Assembly (NCBI RefSeq): GCF_924101635.2 | Contig: NZ_CAKMAA020000013.1 | Span: 36,411 to 100,410 of the forward strand | DNA: 64,000 nt | Source of the DNA: Candidatus Nitrotoga sp. HW29 | GTDB taxonomy: Bacteria; Pseudomonadota; Gammaproteobacteria; Burkholderiales; Gallionellaceae | Direction of reading: 5' to 3' | Position numbers and translations under genes: made by a program | Shown: positions 55,190 to 64,000 of the stretch, piece by piece | Layout: every line of letters begins with the position of its first letter | Numbering within the stretch: position 1 is the stretch's first letter | Notes under the pieces: generated by a model | Seen by the model: only the letters and a program-made list of their open reading frames with translations | The model's database searches: none | Told to the model about the DNA's origin: nothing

Positions 55190-56311
55190 TCAACTTTCTT
55201 CAATGGCAAACAACCTGCGGTGTTCTTTGATGGCGTAGCGATCAGTCATACCCGCGATGTAATCGGACACGGTGCGGGCACGATCGGTTTGCACCTGTTG
55301 CTGAAACTGCGGAGGCAGTAGGCGATTATCTTCCATGAATACTTGAAATAGATCACTGATGATGCGGCGCGCTTTTGCGCTCATGCGCATGACGCGGTAA
55401 TGACGATACAAATGCGTCCGTAGGAAGGCTTTGAGTTCGCGCTGTTGGTCATGAATTTCGGCGCTGAATGCTGCCAGCGGTGGCGCGGCACGAACCTCGG
55501 CGAGGTTATTTACAGCATAAGCCCGAATGTTTTTTTCAGTTTCATGGATTAAATCTGTTGCAAGTGTATTGATCATGCGCCTTATTGTTTCGTGGATCAG
55601 GCGGCGCTCGGCTAGACCGGGGTAAGCTAGTTGCACCGCATCAAGATGATTGGCAAATAAGCGCACCGAGGTAAATTGCTCCAGCGTAATTAATCCGGAG
55701 CGGAGCCCGTCGTCCACATCATGATTGTTGTAGGCGATCTCATCGGCCAAATTGGCGATCTGCGCTTCCAGCGAAGGACGCTGCTGCTTAAGGAAACGTT
55801 CGCCTACTGTCCCCAGTTTGGCGGCATTTGCCGGCGAGCAGTGTTTGAGAATACCCTCGCGCGTTTCGAAGCACAGATTGAGTCCATCGAAGGCGGCATA
55901 ATGATCTTCGAGTACGTCCACCACGCGCAGCGATTGCAGGTTGTGCTCGAAGCCACCGTAATCCTTCATGCAGGCATTGAGCGCATCCTGCCCGGCGTGG
56001 CCAAATGGCGTGTGACCGAGATCGTGAGCGAGCGATATCGCCTCCACCAAGTCTTCATTTAATTTTAGATACCGTGCGATGGAGCGGGCAATTTGTGCTA
56101 CTTCCATGCTGTGGGTTAACCGGGTGCGAAACAGGTCGCCTTCATGGTTAACAAATACCTGAGTCTTATATTCCAGACGACGGAAGGCGGTGGAATGGAT
56201 GATGCGATCACGATCACGTTGAAATTCGCTGCGCCCAAAAGGCGCTTCCTCGCGTTCAATCCTGCCGCGTGTATTGCCCGCTGTTACCGCATAGGGTGCA
56301 AGTTCAGTCAT
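55190..56311 (-). CDS. dgt: dGTP triphosphohydrolase-like protein
   Basis: A 373-residue HD-domain enzyme that hydrolyses dNTPs to nucleoside and triphosphate. Metal ligands are in [15 protein letters not shown] and [19 protein letters not shown], with [16 protein letters not shown] as the third site. The N-terminal [22 protein letters not shown] is typical of the short Dgt (type 2) group. The start overlaps the end of aroB by 8 bases. aroK-aroB-dgt is a common betaproteobacterial order. Confidence 0.94.
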   Translation of the reverse strand: MTELAPYAVTAGNTRGRIEREEAPFGRSEFQRDRDRIIHSTAFRRLEYKTQVFVNHEGDLFRTRLTHSMEVAQIARSIARYLKLNEDLVEAISLAHDLGHTPFGHAGQDALNACMKDYGGFEHNLQSLRVVDVLEDHYAAFDGLNLCFETREGILKHCSPANAAKLGTVGERFLKQQRPSLEAQIANLADEIAYNNHDVDDGLRSGLITLEQFTSVRLFANHLDAVQLAYPGLAERRLIHETIRRMINTLATDLIHETEKNIRAYAVNNLAEVRAAPPLAAFSAEIHDQQRELKAFLRTHLYRHYRVMRMSAKARRIISDLFQVFMEDNRLLPPQFQQQVQTDRARTVSDYIAGMTDRYAIKEHRRLFAIEES

Positions 56312-57392
56312 GTGCGCTGTTCGCCAACAAGGTTTGTCGCAACAGTTCCGGCTCTACGCCGCCACTTATCACGCCACCACCGATGCTTTTAAGCAGCACA
56401 AAACGGATTTTGCCGCCCACTACTTTTTTGTCCAGTTCCATTAATTGCAGGTATTTCTCCACGCCCAAAGCAGGCGCGACAACCGGTAGGCCAGCGCGTT
56501 GAAATAAGCTGTGGATGCGATCGGTATCCTCTTTGCTTAACCAACCCAGGCGATATGACAGATCGGCGGCCATAATAGTCCCTGCAGCAACTGCCTCGCC
56601 ATGCAACCATGTGCCATATCCCATACCTGTCTCGATAGCGTGACCGAAGGTATGGCCTAAGTTAAGCAGCGCGCGTTCTCCATTTTCCCGCTCGTCTGCA
56701 GCGACTACTTCGGCCTTGTTTTGGCAACTGCGTGTGATAGCATATTTCAGTGCATCCGCATCGCGTGCCAATAGTTTTTCCATGTTTTGTTCCAGCCACT
56801 CAAAGAAAGACAAGTCGCGGATCAGGCCGTATTTTATGACTTCCGCAATGCCGGCGCGTAACTCCTGATCTGACAATGTATTTAAGGTGGTGATATCGGC
56901 AAGCACGACTTGCGGCTGGTAAAATGCGCCTATCATATTCTTGCCTAACGGGTGGTTGATACCGGTCTTGCCGCCGACCGATGAATCCACTTGTGCCAAG
57001 AGAGTGGTGGGGATTTGAATGAAAGGCACGCCGCGTAAATAGGTTGCGGCAGCATAGCCCGTCATGTCGCCTATCACACCCCCACCCAAGGCGATCAATG
57101 GTGTGTTGCGTTCGCATCGATGGGAAAGCAGCGCATCGTAAATTAGGCCTAGTGTTTCTACATTTTTATGTTGTTCCCCATCTGGCAAGATGATGGGTAT
57201 TGTGTTCACGTCATGAGCTTGCAGCGTGGCGCAAAGAAGGTCTAGGTACAATGGTGCCACGGTAGTGTTGGTTACCACTGCCGTTTTCTTGTGAGGCAGG
57301 TGTGGTAATAGTAATTCTGCACATCCTAGTAAATCACTACCTATATAAATAGGATAACTACGCTCTGTCAGTCCAACGGTTAATATTTGCAT
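56304..57392 (-). CDS. aroB: 3-dehydroquinate synthase
   Basis: AroB closes the ring of DAHP to 3-dehydroquinate in the shikimate pathway. The 362-residue protein binds NAD through [20 protein letters not shown]. Metal and substrate residues are in [44 protein letters not shown] and HGEAVAAG. It lies 255 bases after aroK. That gap holds no gene. Confidence 0.96.
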   Translation of the reverse strand: MQILTVGLTERSYPIYIGSDLLGCAELLLPHLPHKKTAVVTNTTVAPLYLDLLCATLQAHDVNTIPIILPDGEQHKNVETLGLIYDALLSHRCERNTPLIALGGGVIGDMTGYAAATYLRGVPFIQIPTTLLAQVDSSVGGKTGINHPLGKNMIGAFYQPQVVLADITTLNTLSDQELRAGIAEVIKYGLIRDLSFFEWLEQNMEKLLARDADALKYAITRSCQNKAEVVAADERENGERALLNLGHTFGHAIETGMGYGTWLHGEAVAAGTIMAADLSYRLGWLSKEDTDRIHSLFQRAGLPVVAPALGVEKYLQLMELDKKVVGGKIRFVLLKSIGGGVISGGVEPELLRQTLLANSAHD

Positions 57393-57647
57393 AAATTTTG
57401 AGAGTTTCTAGTAAAAATTACATTAATGAATGGTGTGGGAAGCTACAACCTTGCGAAGGAGTGCAGATGCAGATTGAATGGATTGCTCTGCTATTCATGG
57501 GGCTCCAAGAGCCTTGCGCAGGTCTAAACCCAAGGGGTTTGAGCGAAAACTACTTTTGAATAGCTGATCTTCCAATAAAATTGTTCGTTTTTTATATTCA
57601 ACAATGGGTAGAGCGTTATCAGGTGAGTGCACGGATATGCGTTGTTG

Positions 57648-58232
57648 TCATGATTGATCATTACAATGGTTATGATGATTGGCTTTCGAATATTGGTTTA
57701 GTTCCTGTTGCAAATGCAAAACGAGGCTTTGTGCGCTTTGTTTACCGGTGAGCATAACCAAATTGGCTACTTGTGCATATAGCGGGTCGCGCTGCTCATA
57801 CATGTTTTTTAGTTTGGTATGGGGGTCGGCTGTTTGTAATAACGGGCGATTGCGATCATGGCGGGTTCGTTGCCAGAGGTCATGAATTGTGCTTTTCAGG
57901 TACACCACTATGCCATTGCAGCATAATGCAACGCGGCTATTTTCATTCAATACCGTGCCACCCCCCGTCGCTAAAACGATGTTGTCGAGCAGAACCAAGT
58001 CTTGAATTACGCTTGCTTCGCGCTGACGAAAACCAGCCTCACCTTCAACATCAAAGATATGCGGGATAGTTACGCCAGTACGCTGCTGAATTTCTTCATC
58101 ACTGTCTACAAAAACCTTGCCTAACTGCTGGGCGAGTAATTTCCCTACAGTAGTTTTCCCTGCCCCCATCATCCCTACAAGGAAAATGTTGCCGGAAAAA
58201 CGCTTGGGTTGTATTGTATGAATAGGGTACAT
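57648..58232 (-). CDS. aroK: Shikimate kinase
   Basis: AroK phosphorylates shikimate. Walker A is GMMGAGKTTVGK, the substrate-binding aspartate is in VDSDEEIQQRTG, and LATGGGTVL and the lid arginines in TRHDRNRPLL are conserved. I chose ATG 58232 (194 residues); an ATG at 58256 adds eight residues and is possible. The C-terminus carries a His/Asn-rich extension (ANHHNHCND). A strong palindromic terminator lies between pilQ and this gene, only about 20-45 bases before the start. Confidence 0.94.
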   Translation of the reverse strand: MYPIHTIQPKRFSGNIFLVGMMGAGKTTVGKLLAQQLGKVFVDSDEEIQQRTGVTIPHIFDVEGEAGFRQREASVIQDLVLLDNIVLATGGGTVLNENSRVALCCNGIVVYLKSTIHDLWQRTRHDRNRPLLQTADPHTKLKNMYEQRDPLYAQVANLVMLTGKQSAQSLVLHLQQELNQYSKANHHNHCNDQS

Positions 58233-58274
58233 GGTCGAATTGTAGCTGAAAATCATCGTACCTATTTGTTCCGC

Positions 58275-58310
58275 AATTTAAAAACCCGGCTATAGCCGGG
58301 TTTTTAAATT
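58275..58310. terminator. Perfect 18-bp palindromic terminator between pilQ and aroK
   Basis: AATTTAAAAACCCGGCTA is followed by its exact reverse complement, giving a GC core flanked by A and T runs, so it can stop transcription in either direction. It ends the pilMNOPQ operon 14 bases after the pilQ stop. Confidence 0.92.
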
Positions 58311-58323
58311 TATGTCCTATTGC

Positions 58324-60429
58324 TTAACGCAGATTTAAGTTGTCACTCAGGATTTTTGGGGAAATAAATACTAAGAGTTCTCTTTTGTTATTAGTATCAG
58401 TTTGAGTTTTAAATAGCCATCCAAGGAAAGGGATATCACCTAACAGCGGTACCTTAGGGGTTGTTTTTAATTCGTCTTGAGTATAGACCCCGCCAATAAC
58501 AACAGTCCCCCCGTTATCAATTAATACTTGGGTGCTGATTTTCTTGGTATTAATACTGGGTATCCCGCCTACCGTCGAGTTAATTATTTCTCCCACAGAA
58601 TCCTGAGTTACTTCTACTTTCATGTTGATATTATCATCCGGCGTGATTTGAGGCGTGACGGTAAGGCTTAAAATTGCCTTCTTAAACAAAACATTTGTCC
58701 CCTGCAGGCTGACTGTTTGATAGGGTATTTGTACACCTTGTTCAATCACTGCTTCCGTTCCATTTGCAGTTACTACACGAGGACTGGCAATATTGTTAGT
58801 TACTCCATTCAGTTGGGATGCCTGCAACTCCAATCCTAATATTTTGGTTACAGATGAGTTGAAAAGCATCGCTGTCACCACACCCGTACCAATCAACCCC
58901 GGGGTTCCTGGCAGGTTAACTTCCCCACCGCCAGCACTACCGCCTACAGAACCACGACCTCCACCTACAGAAAATCCGCCTCCGGGTGGAGGTGGTCCGG
59001 TATAGCTTAATCTTCCACCCAAGGTTCGAGTAAATTTATCGCTTGCCTCGACAAAACGTGCTTCAATCATTACTTGACGGACGGCCACATCGACTTGCTT
59101 GATGAGCTTGCGTACTTCCTCCAGGCGCGATGGCGTATCTTGAACAAATACAGTATTGGTGCGTGCATCAACCACTGCGCTCCCGCGTTTGGATAGCATG
59201 CGTTGAGTGGGGCTCTGCAGCAAAGCAATAATTTCTGCTCCTTTGGAATAAGCAATTTGGAAACTTTCTGTGTGTAAAATCTCGAGGTCGGAGATTTCTT
59301 GATTTGCCGCTAAATTAAGTTTTTCTTTGGCTGCTAATTCCTCTCGTGGGGCAACCTGAATCACGTTGCCGTTTTTGCGCATGTCTAAGCCACGTGAATC
59401 AAGAATAATTTGTAATGCTTGATCCCACGGTACGTCCTTAAGCCGTAAAGTCAGATTGCCGCTGACGGAATCGCTGATCACCATATTCAAATTAGTAAAA
59501 TCGGCAATAACGTTTAGTGCTTCACGCACGGCGATATTCTGGAAGTTCAATGTCAATTTTTCGCCCGCATAACCTACCTGTCTATTTTTTAATAGTTTAT
59601 TCGGATCATCTGCTACTGCTTTTACCTCCACGATAAATTTGTTATCTGTTTGGTAGGCGACGTGTTCCCATAAACCTTTGGGTTCAATGATCATACGCAC
59701 ATGGTCGCCTTGCATGAATGTATCCAGCCCCTGTATCGGTGTGCCGAAATCAACTACATCAAGTTTACGTTGCAAGTTACGCGGTAGACTGGTATTCATG
59801 AAGTCCACGATCAGATTGTTACCTTGCTGCTTAACGTTTATACCCATACCAGGATCTGAGAGATCTACTTGGATACGTCCTTCGCCATTCCCACCACGAC
59901 GAAAAACAATATCACGCAGGTTGTATTTATGAGCACTTGATTTTGCCTCGGCAAATCGTGCAGAGGCTGCCGTCACTGATGTCGCGGGAACTTTGCCATG
60001 TAGGGTAATCAGCAGGTTATTTCCCTGCGTATGGGCGTCATAAACTAATATTTGATGGAGGTTAACCACCAAACGGGTACGATTGTCTGACTGTATGATA
60101 TTGGCGCTACGCAATTCGCCTATGCCAAATTTTTGTGCCGATTTGCCCAGCCCATTTGTTGTATTGGGGAAATCAAATATTATCCGTGCCGGATTGCTGA
60201 TACTAAAATTCAAAGGTGGATTAGTGAGTGGATTTTTCAAGCCCAATTTAAGCACCAGCTTGCCGTCCGATGCAGCGCTGACGTTGAGCGATTGTATGCT
60301 ATTTGCTGCGCTAGTATTTTGCGGATGGGTATTGGTATTGCTTTGTGCATGGGCGGTTAACGCACAAACCGCAAATGCTGCGACAACAAGCAAAACAAAG
60401 TTTTTAATTGCGTTCTTATAATGTCTCAA
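58324..60429 (-). CDS. pilQ: Type IV pilus secretin PilQ
   Basis: PilQ forms the outer-membrane gate for type IV pili and DNA uptake. The 701-residue protein has a signal peptide (1-28, ALTAHA), two AMIN domains (about 45-130 and 165-270), a secretin/TonB short N-terminal domain (LTLNFQNIAVREALNVIADF, about 300-350), an N1 domain, and the secretin pore (about 440-700) with VPLLGDIPFLGWLF and ELLVFISPKIL at the end. A Pro/Gly-rich insert (PPPPGGGFSVGGG) lies near 485-510 in the pore domain, as in many PilQ/PilD-type secretins. It is the last gene of pilMNOPQ. Confidence 0.97.
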   Translation of the reverse strand: MRHYKNAIKNFVLLVVAAFAVCALTAHAQSNTNTHPQNTSAANSIQSLNVSAASDGKLVLKLGLKNPLTNPPLNFSISNPARIIFDFPNTTNGLGKSAQKFGIGELRSANIIQSDNRTRLVVNLHQILVYDAHTQGNNLLITLHGKVPATSVTAASARFAEAKSSAHKYNLRDIVFRRGGNGEGRIQVDLSDPGMGINVKQQGNNLIVDFMNTSLPRNLQRKLDVVDFGTPIQGLDTFMQGDHVRMIIEPKGLWEHVAYQTDNKFIVEVKAVADDPNKLLKNRQVGYAGEKLTLNFQNIAVREALNVIADFTNLNMVISDSVSGNLTLRLKDVPWDQALQIILDSRGLDMRKNGNVIQVAPREELAAKEKLNLAANQEISDLEILHTESFQIAYSKGAEIIALLQSPTQRMLSKRGSAVVDARTNTVFVQDTPSRLEEVRKLIKQVDVAVRQVMIEARFVEASDKFTRTLGGRLSYTGPPPPGGGFSVGGGRGSVGGSAGGGEVNLPGTPGLIGTGVVTAMLFNSSVTKILGLELQASQLNGVTNNIASPRVVTANGTEAVIEQGVQIPYQTVSLQGTNVLFKKAILSLTVTPQITPDDNINMKVEVTQDSVGEIINSTVGGIPSINTKKISTQVLIDNGGTVVIGGVYTQDELKTTPKVPLLGDIPFLGWLFKTQTDTNNKRELLVFISPKILSDNLNLR

Positions 60430-60446
60430 GTTTTACTCCTAATCAT

Positions 60447-60959
60447 TCATTCCATCAATGACAAACTATTTATACGTTCCGTCCAGTCACCCGCACTATC
60501 TTGCACGATTTCTTTGATTTTTACTTCGGTTTCTGTAATTGAAATAATTTGACCAAAATTTGATCCCAGGTAATTGCCTGGCTTGACTCGGTGTAGTTTG
60601 CCATCTGATGAGCGAACGATAGCATGACCAACTTTAGTTTTATAAAGAAAACCGACCATCTTTAAGCTTTCTAATGGGGATTCTTCTAGCGTTTCTCGAC
60701 GTCGTTTCATATCTGGTTGATTGAGGCTCGGCGAATCGCCACTTTTCGTTTCGGGTTTGCGTGGTTTGAATGGATCGGGCAACCCTGTAGAATTATTATA
60801 AACAAACGGTTCATATGGCTTAATCTCAGGAGGTGGGTCCACCTTGCCACGCATGACACTTCCAGTGTCTTTGACGAAATCGTGCAAATCTTGGAACTTC
60901 TCGTCAGCACAGGCAGATAATAGGAAAAATGTGAACAGCAGCAAATAAGCGGGTCTCAT
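60447..60959 (-). CDS. pilP: Type IV pilus lipoprotein PilP
   Basis: A 170-residue inner-membrane lipoprotein with signal and lipobox LLSAC (Cys17). The C-terminal beta domain (about 90-170) has LKMVGFLYKTKVGHAIVRS and VKPGNYLGSNFGQIISI, which dock on PilQ and connect it to PilNO. Its start overlaps the pilO stop by 4 bases. Confidence 0.95.
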   Translation of the reverse strand: MRPAYLLLFTFFLLSACADEKFQDLHDFVKDTGSVMRGKVDPPPEIKPYEPFVYNNSTGLPDPFKPRKPETKSGDSPSLNQPDMKRRRETLEESPLESLKMVGFLYKTKVGHAIVRSSDGKLHRVKPGNYLGSNFGQIISITETEVKIKEIVQDSAGDWTERINSLSLME

Positions 60960-61582
60960 TTGTGTGCTCCAGCTGTTTTAGATGATTGTTTTTGGGCAGT
61001 TAATTCTTCCTCATCCAGATAGCGATATGTTTTAGCTATTGTATCCATAGTCAGGTGCCCTCCCGTTGGATTAATGCTAATCTCGCTTAATGATACGATT
61101 CGCGGCAATTGAGCAATATCGCTAGCAAACTTGCCGATGTCATCATAATTGCCCGTTACCTTAATGGTAATTGCCTGCTCGGCAAACACACCGGTAATAA
61201 TCTCGGTGCCGGGTTTAAACAATTCAAATTGTAGTCCGCGACCCAAACCAGCTTGATTAATGTCAGTCAACAATGCGTCCATTTCTGATTTGCTCGGTAA
61301 TTGTTTCAGCAGTGCATCAAACGATTGCCTAGCCTCCGTAAGTTTTTTATTGATAACATCCAAATTGATGGCTATTGCCTTTTTGGTCTTGAAATCTGTT
61401 TTTAATGTAGCCTCAATTTGCTTGGCATTACTCAGCGCTTCCCAACGATCCTTCCAGTCAAGCACGGTACCTAAAAGTAAAACGGTCACGAATATTGCCA
61501 CAAATGCGCTGACTTTCACCAATAAAGGCCAGCTACCTGGGTCTTTTGGGTTAATATTTTTTAGATCTTCTAGTAGTCTCAT
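60956..61582 (-). CDS. pilO: Type IV pilus alignment protein PilO
   Basis: A 208-residue bitopic membrane protein. Helix at about 25-45 (VSAFVAIFVTVLLLGTVL), a coiled coil, and a periplasmic ferredoxin-like domain with LLKQLPSKSEMDALLTDINQ and LQFELFKPG, typical of PilO. It pairs with PilN and links PilM in the cytoplasm to PilP and PilQ. It overlaps pilP and lies 8 bases after pilN. Confidence 0.95.
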   Translation of the reverse strand: MRLLEDLKNINPKDPGSWPLLVKVSAFVAIFVTVLLLGTVLDWKDRWEALSNAKQIEATLKTDFKTKKAIAINLDVINKKLTEARQSFDALLKQLPSKSEMDALLTDINQAGLGRGLQFELFKPGTEIITGVFAEQAITIKVTGNYDDIGKFASDIAQLPRIVSLSEISINPTGGHLTMDTIAKTYRYLDEEELTAQKQSSKTAGAHK

Positions 61583-61590
61583 GATCTCAC

Positions 61591-62187
61591 TTAACCTTTT
61601 GTGCCAGTTGGTTTAACCGGAGAAACGGGAGGTGTTGATGTCTGAGTGGTCAAATTGAAATTTAGAGTAAACTCATTCAAGCGTGGCCCATTCGCATTCG
61701 CGGTTGTCGCAGAAATTTGAACCAATGTAGGTGACTCTAGCCATTGAGAACTATCAATAGAGCGCATTAGAGTGGATACCCGTGCATTCGACTGGGTAAA
61801 ACCAGCCAAGTCAATCTTGTTGCCAGTTTGTTTAATTGATTTTAAATACACACTTTCTGGCAAGATATTCAACATCTGGTCCAGTAGATGTACCACATCT
61901 GAACGGGTGCTTTGCAGTTTTTCAACTACTGTTTTCCGTTCCATCAGTGCTGCGATTTCCATTTTTAGATGTTTAATTTCAGAGATCTGCTTGTCTAGTA
62001 GAGCAATTTGATCTGTCAGATATTGATTGCGACGTTCCTGATATTCAATTTGCGTGTTAATAACAATATGCACAAAACCAACAAGCATTGCCGCTAGCAC
62101 CAGCGTGATGGCACTAAGTGCGTAAAATTGAACCAGCCGTGCTTTGCGCTTCGCAGCACGATGCGGTAATAAATTAATGCGTATCAT
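61591..62187 (-). CDS. pilN: Type IV pilus alignment protein PilN
   Basis: A 198-residue bitopic protein beginning MIRINLLPHRAAKRKA, the conserved cytoplasmic tail that binds PilM. A membrane helix follows (about 22-45), then a coiled coil and a periplasmic domain (LLDQMLNILPESVYLKSI). The C-terminal 20 residues are Thr/Pro-rich. Its start overlaps the pilM stop by 4 bases. Confidence 0.95.
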   Translation of the reverse strand: MIRINLLPHRAAKRKARLVQFYALSAITLVLAAMLVGFVHIVINTQIEYQERRNQYLTDQIALLDKQISEIKHLKMEIAALMERKTVVEKLQSTRSDVVHLLDQMLNILPESVYLKSIKQTGNKIDLAGFTQSNARVSTLMRSIDSSQWLESPTLVQISATTANANGPRLNEFTLNFNLTTQTSTPPVSPVKPTGTKG

Positions 62188-63284
62188 GAAGGATCAAACC
62201 TCCTCATCGCAAGACCACAGGCAATCATTAGTGCTGGTGCATCAATTTGTAATTGGCGTTGGTTAATACGCCCAGATAAGGTCATTTGAGCAAATGGATT
62301 TGCTACCAATGTTTTGATCTGTGTACGTGTTGCTACAGCATCATCTAGATTAGACAGTGCTGCGCAGCCACCTGCTAAAACAATGTAGTTTACTTCGTTA
62401 AACTGGGTTGATGTATAGAAAAGCTGAATGACACGAAATACTTCGCCTGCCACACTTTCGCGGAACGGTGCCAGCACGTCGTTTTCGTAATTTTCCGGCA
62501 ATCCGCCATGAAGTTTGCCTACTTCTGCTTCCTCGGCGGATAAGCCGAACGCACTCTGGATGTTTTGTGTCAATTGCTCGCCACCCATTTGTTGGTCGCG
62601 CATGTACACTGATTGTCCGTTGCGCATTATGTTTACATTCATTACGTTCGCACCTATATCTACTAACGCTATGCATTGATCAGCGGCGCCTCCCGGTAAT
62701 TGCAAGCGTACCTGATCAAATGCCATTTCAGCGGCGTAATGTTCTACATCCATCACCAGTACCTTGAGTCCGGCTACTTGTGCGACAGCAACCCGGTCTT
62801 CAACGTTAGTATTACGCGAGGCAGCCAACAATATTTCGATTTCTTCAGTATTGCCAGGTGCCGGACCGATGACTTGAAAATCCAAGTTAACCTCGTCAAT
62901 AGCAAATGGTATGTACTGATTTGCTTCCGCTTCCACCTGATACTCCATGTCTGTCTCACTCAATCCACTAGGCAGAAAAATTTTTTTGCTAATCACGGCG
63001 GCAGCGGGAAGTGCAAGACTAATGTTTTTAATGCGTGTCCCCATCCGTTTACAAGCGCGTCGCAGACATTCCGAAACAGCCTCCAGATCATTGACATTAC
63101 CATCGCTTACAGCGTTTTGGGGTAATGGTTCTATTGCATAATGTTCAATGGTATAGCCGTTTTTTTTTGCTAATTCACTTAGCTCCACAATTTTGATCGA
63201 AGACGAACAAATATCGACTCCGATTAAAGGCGGTCTCTTGGTATACAAGAAATCTAATGGAATATTTAATTTGCTCTTGATCAT
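62184..63284 (-). CDS. pilM: Type IV pilus actin-like ATPase PilM
   Basis: A 366-residue cytoplasmic actin-fold protein. Phosphate-1 loop LIGVDICSSSIKIVEL, middle motif CIALVDIGANVMNVNIM, LPSGLSETDMEYQVEAEANQ and the adenosine-side VLAGGCAALSNLD are visible. It binds the PilN tail and organises the inner-membrane platform. It is the first gene of pilMNOPQ. In many relatives a divergent penicillin-binding-protein gene precedes pilM; here the upstream region instead holds mobile-element debris. Confidence 0.96.
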   Translation of the reverse strand: MIKSKLNIPLDFLYTKRPPLIGVDICSSSIKIVELSELAKKNGYTIEHYAIEPLPQNAVSDGNVNDLEAVSECLRRACKRMGTRIKNISLALPAAAVISKKIFLPSGLSETDMEYQVEAEANQYIPFAIDEVNLDFQVIGPAPGNTEEIEILLAASRNTNVEDRVAVAQVAGLKVLVMDVEHYAAEMAFDQVRLQLPGGAADQCIALVDIGANVMNVNIMRNGQSVYMRDQQMGGEQLTQNIQSAFGLSAEEAEVGKLHGGLPENYENDVLAPFRESVAGEVFRVIQLFYTSTQFNEVNYIVLAGGCAALSNLDDAVATRTQIKTLVANPFAQMTLSGRINQRQLQIDAPALMIACGLAMRRFDPS

Positions 63285-63585
63285 AGCTGGTTATTTTTTG
63301 TTTTAATTAATTGATTTAAATAATAACAATAGCGAATCGTTATAGATATGAATAATTTTCATTGAAGTCTGTAATGGCATTGCACTTTCAAAAAGCATTA
63401 ATAAATCAAGATAACCATACTTTGATGAATGGCGAAGAAATACTGTGTAATTTAAAAATTCACCTTTCTAATCCAATACATGTTTACATTTTACTTTACG
63501 ACAAGTTGCGGAATTACTTTAGGGTACGGCTATAGATTACGAGGAATCCCGTCAGGCTTAAATATTTCTGGTTTTTAGAGGGCTA
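63285..63585. promoter_or_regulatory. Upstream region of the pil operon, no gene seen
   Basis: About 300 AT-rich bases before pilM. It must contain the pil promoter (minus strand). A weak candidate is a TTCAAT/TATAAC pair with 16-base spacing near 63341-63368. No open frame of note was found. Confidence 0.35.
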
Positions 63586-63877
63586 TTTGAGTTAGGCTGT
63601 GTTCGTAAATCATGTCGGTAGCTCATCTGGTGAGCCACTTCGGCGTGTATACTGTATGTCAAGGTTGTGCACTGGTTCATTCAGGAGGCAGAAATGAGCC
63701 GGCTCAAAGCCTGGGTACAAAATTCGCGGTGTGGTCACGTGCTACTTGGACAACTATCTCGGCTGGTTTCGTGCCCTCGACCGTGAAAAAGCAATGGACT
63801 AAATCCTCAGCAGTGGCTGGCTATGGTGATCGGTGATACGGTATAGCAACATAATTTGCGAACACAGCCTTGAGTTA
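63586..63877. mobile_element. Short IS-derived element with 8-bp target duplications
   Basis: The element proper is 63594-63869. Its ends GGCTGTGTTCGTAAATCATG and the inverse of GGCTGTGTTCGCAAATTATG are 21-base terminal inverted repeats with two differences. Both sides are flanked by TTGAGTTA (63586-63593 and 63870-63877), an 8-bp target duplication. The 276-base interior is too short for a transposase and contains a broken fragment of one, so the element is a non-autonomous derivative of a larger IS. Confidence 0.85.
63693..63798 (+). pseudogene. Frameshifted transposase C-terminal fragment inside the element
   Basis: ATG 63693 reads MSRLKAWVQ. After a one-base shift the sequence continues VVTCYLDNYLGWFRALDREK and ends at a TAA. 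The pattern (MSRLKxWM...VATxYLxNYLGWFR) is familiar from the C-termini of IS transposases, but I cannot name the family with certainty. AGGAGG lies nearby at 63682-63687. Confidence 0.5.
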
Positions 63878-63947
63878 ACGTCAAGACAGAGCTTGAATTG
63901 TCGTAGGTTTTTTTGATAAGTACATTATGTAGGTGCTGCTTGATCTG

Positions 63948-64000
63948 GCGGATTCAAGTTCGAAGTGCAACAACTGATGCTGGCTTGGTATAGCGCATCT
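63948..64000 (-). mobile_element. 3' end of a putative IS30-like transposase gene running off the window
   Basis: On the minus strand the frame reads MRYTKPASVVALRT and stops at TGA (63954-63956). It matches 20554-20606 almost base for base. The gene would continue beyond the right edge, so this may be a complete IS or another remnant. Confidence 0.5.

Noticed and set aside
57393..57647. Gap between aroK and aroB searched for a small gene or regulatory RNA
   Set aside because: No open frame with a start signal and no convincing structure; only minor inverted bases (CCAAGGGG/CCCAAGG-like) were seen.

Overview
The window reads as chromosome of a betaproteobacterium. Supporting this are the ispE / tRNA-Gln / prs / rplY / pth / ychF order, the pilMNOPQ-aroK-aroB-dgt order, LolB, and a group I cysteine desulfurase beside SUF genes. 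A Gallionellaceae-type organism (order Nitrosomonadales) is my best guess. A periplasmic chlorite dismutase would also fit a nitrite oxidiser such as Candidatus Nitrotoga or a (per)chlorate-reducing relative, but no gene here decides it. There are no rRNA genes, no prophage and no CRISPR array.

Layout. 1-3.2 kb: the end of a sensor kinase, a wrecked response-regulator gene and a hybrid sensor kinase. 3.3-8.3 kb, minus strand: a membrane-anchored coiled-coil protein, mutM, a tiny lipoprotein and a three-gene Gld-type ABC exporter. 8.5-15.3 kb, plus strand: a housekeeping run (TPR lipoprotein, lolB, ispE, tRNA-Gln, prs, rplY, pth, ychF). 15.4-27.5 kb is the accessory region: a delta-60/DUF5648 secreted protein, a quinone-reductase/UbiA-prenyltransferase fusion, a 115-bp inverted-repeat element, chlorite dismutase (cld), a decayed methionine-sulfoxide reductase B gene, a transposase remnant, a MalY/PatB aminotransferase, and four tandem paralogues of a secreted seven-bladed beta-propeller protein, each ending in an IPTL-CTERM sorting tail.

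27.9-33.1 kb: mutS, suhB, trmJ, cysE. 33.2-43.4 kb: a large iron-sulfur cluster assembly locus (iscR, A-type carrier, sufBCDS, sufU, nfu-like, rhodanese, Rieske ferredoxin, folE, iscS, dsbB), with many start/stop overlaps that indicate co-transcription. CysE makes the precursor of cysteine, the two desulfurases mobilise its sulfur, SufU/SufBCD/Nfu/A-type carriers build and pass on clusters, and IscR is the expected Fe-S-sensing regulator. 43.5 kb: a cyclophilin. 44.1-48.2 kb: a glycan-modifying cluster (sulfotransferase-like, methyltransferase, double glycosyltransferase). 48.4-51.4 kb: an unrecognised protein, a hemerythrin-like protein, an HPP-family membrane protein and serB. 51.5-58.3 kb: mfd, dgt, aroB, aroK. 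58.3-63.3 kb: the type IV pilus alignment complex and secretin operon pilMNOPQ. The last 0.7 kb holds a short inverted-repeat element with 8-bp target duplications and, at the edge, what looks like the tail of an IS transposase gene.

The most notable points are: (i) lineage-I-like chlorite dismutase with its active-site residues intact, beside a broken exported MsrB and mobile-element debris; (ii) the four-gene IPTL-CTERM propeller array, apparently a duplicated two-gene unit with a conserved promoter and a long leader; (iii) a remnant response regulator reduced to its first and last segments; (iv) a flavodoxin-fold reductase fused to a UbiA prenyltransferase; and (v) a mixed ISC/SUF locus carrying two cysteine desulfurases.
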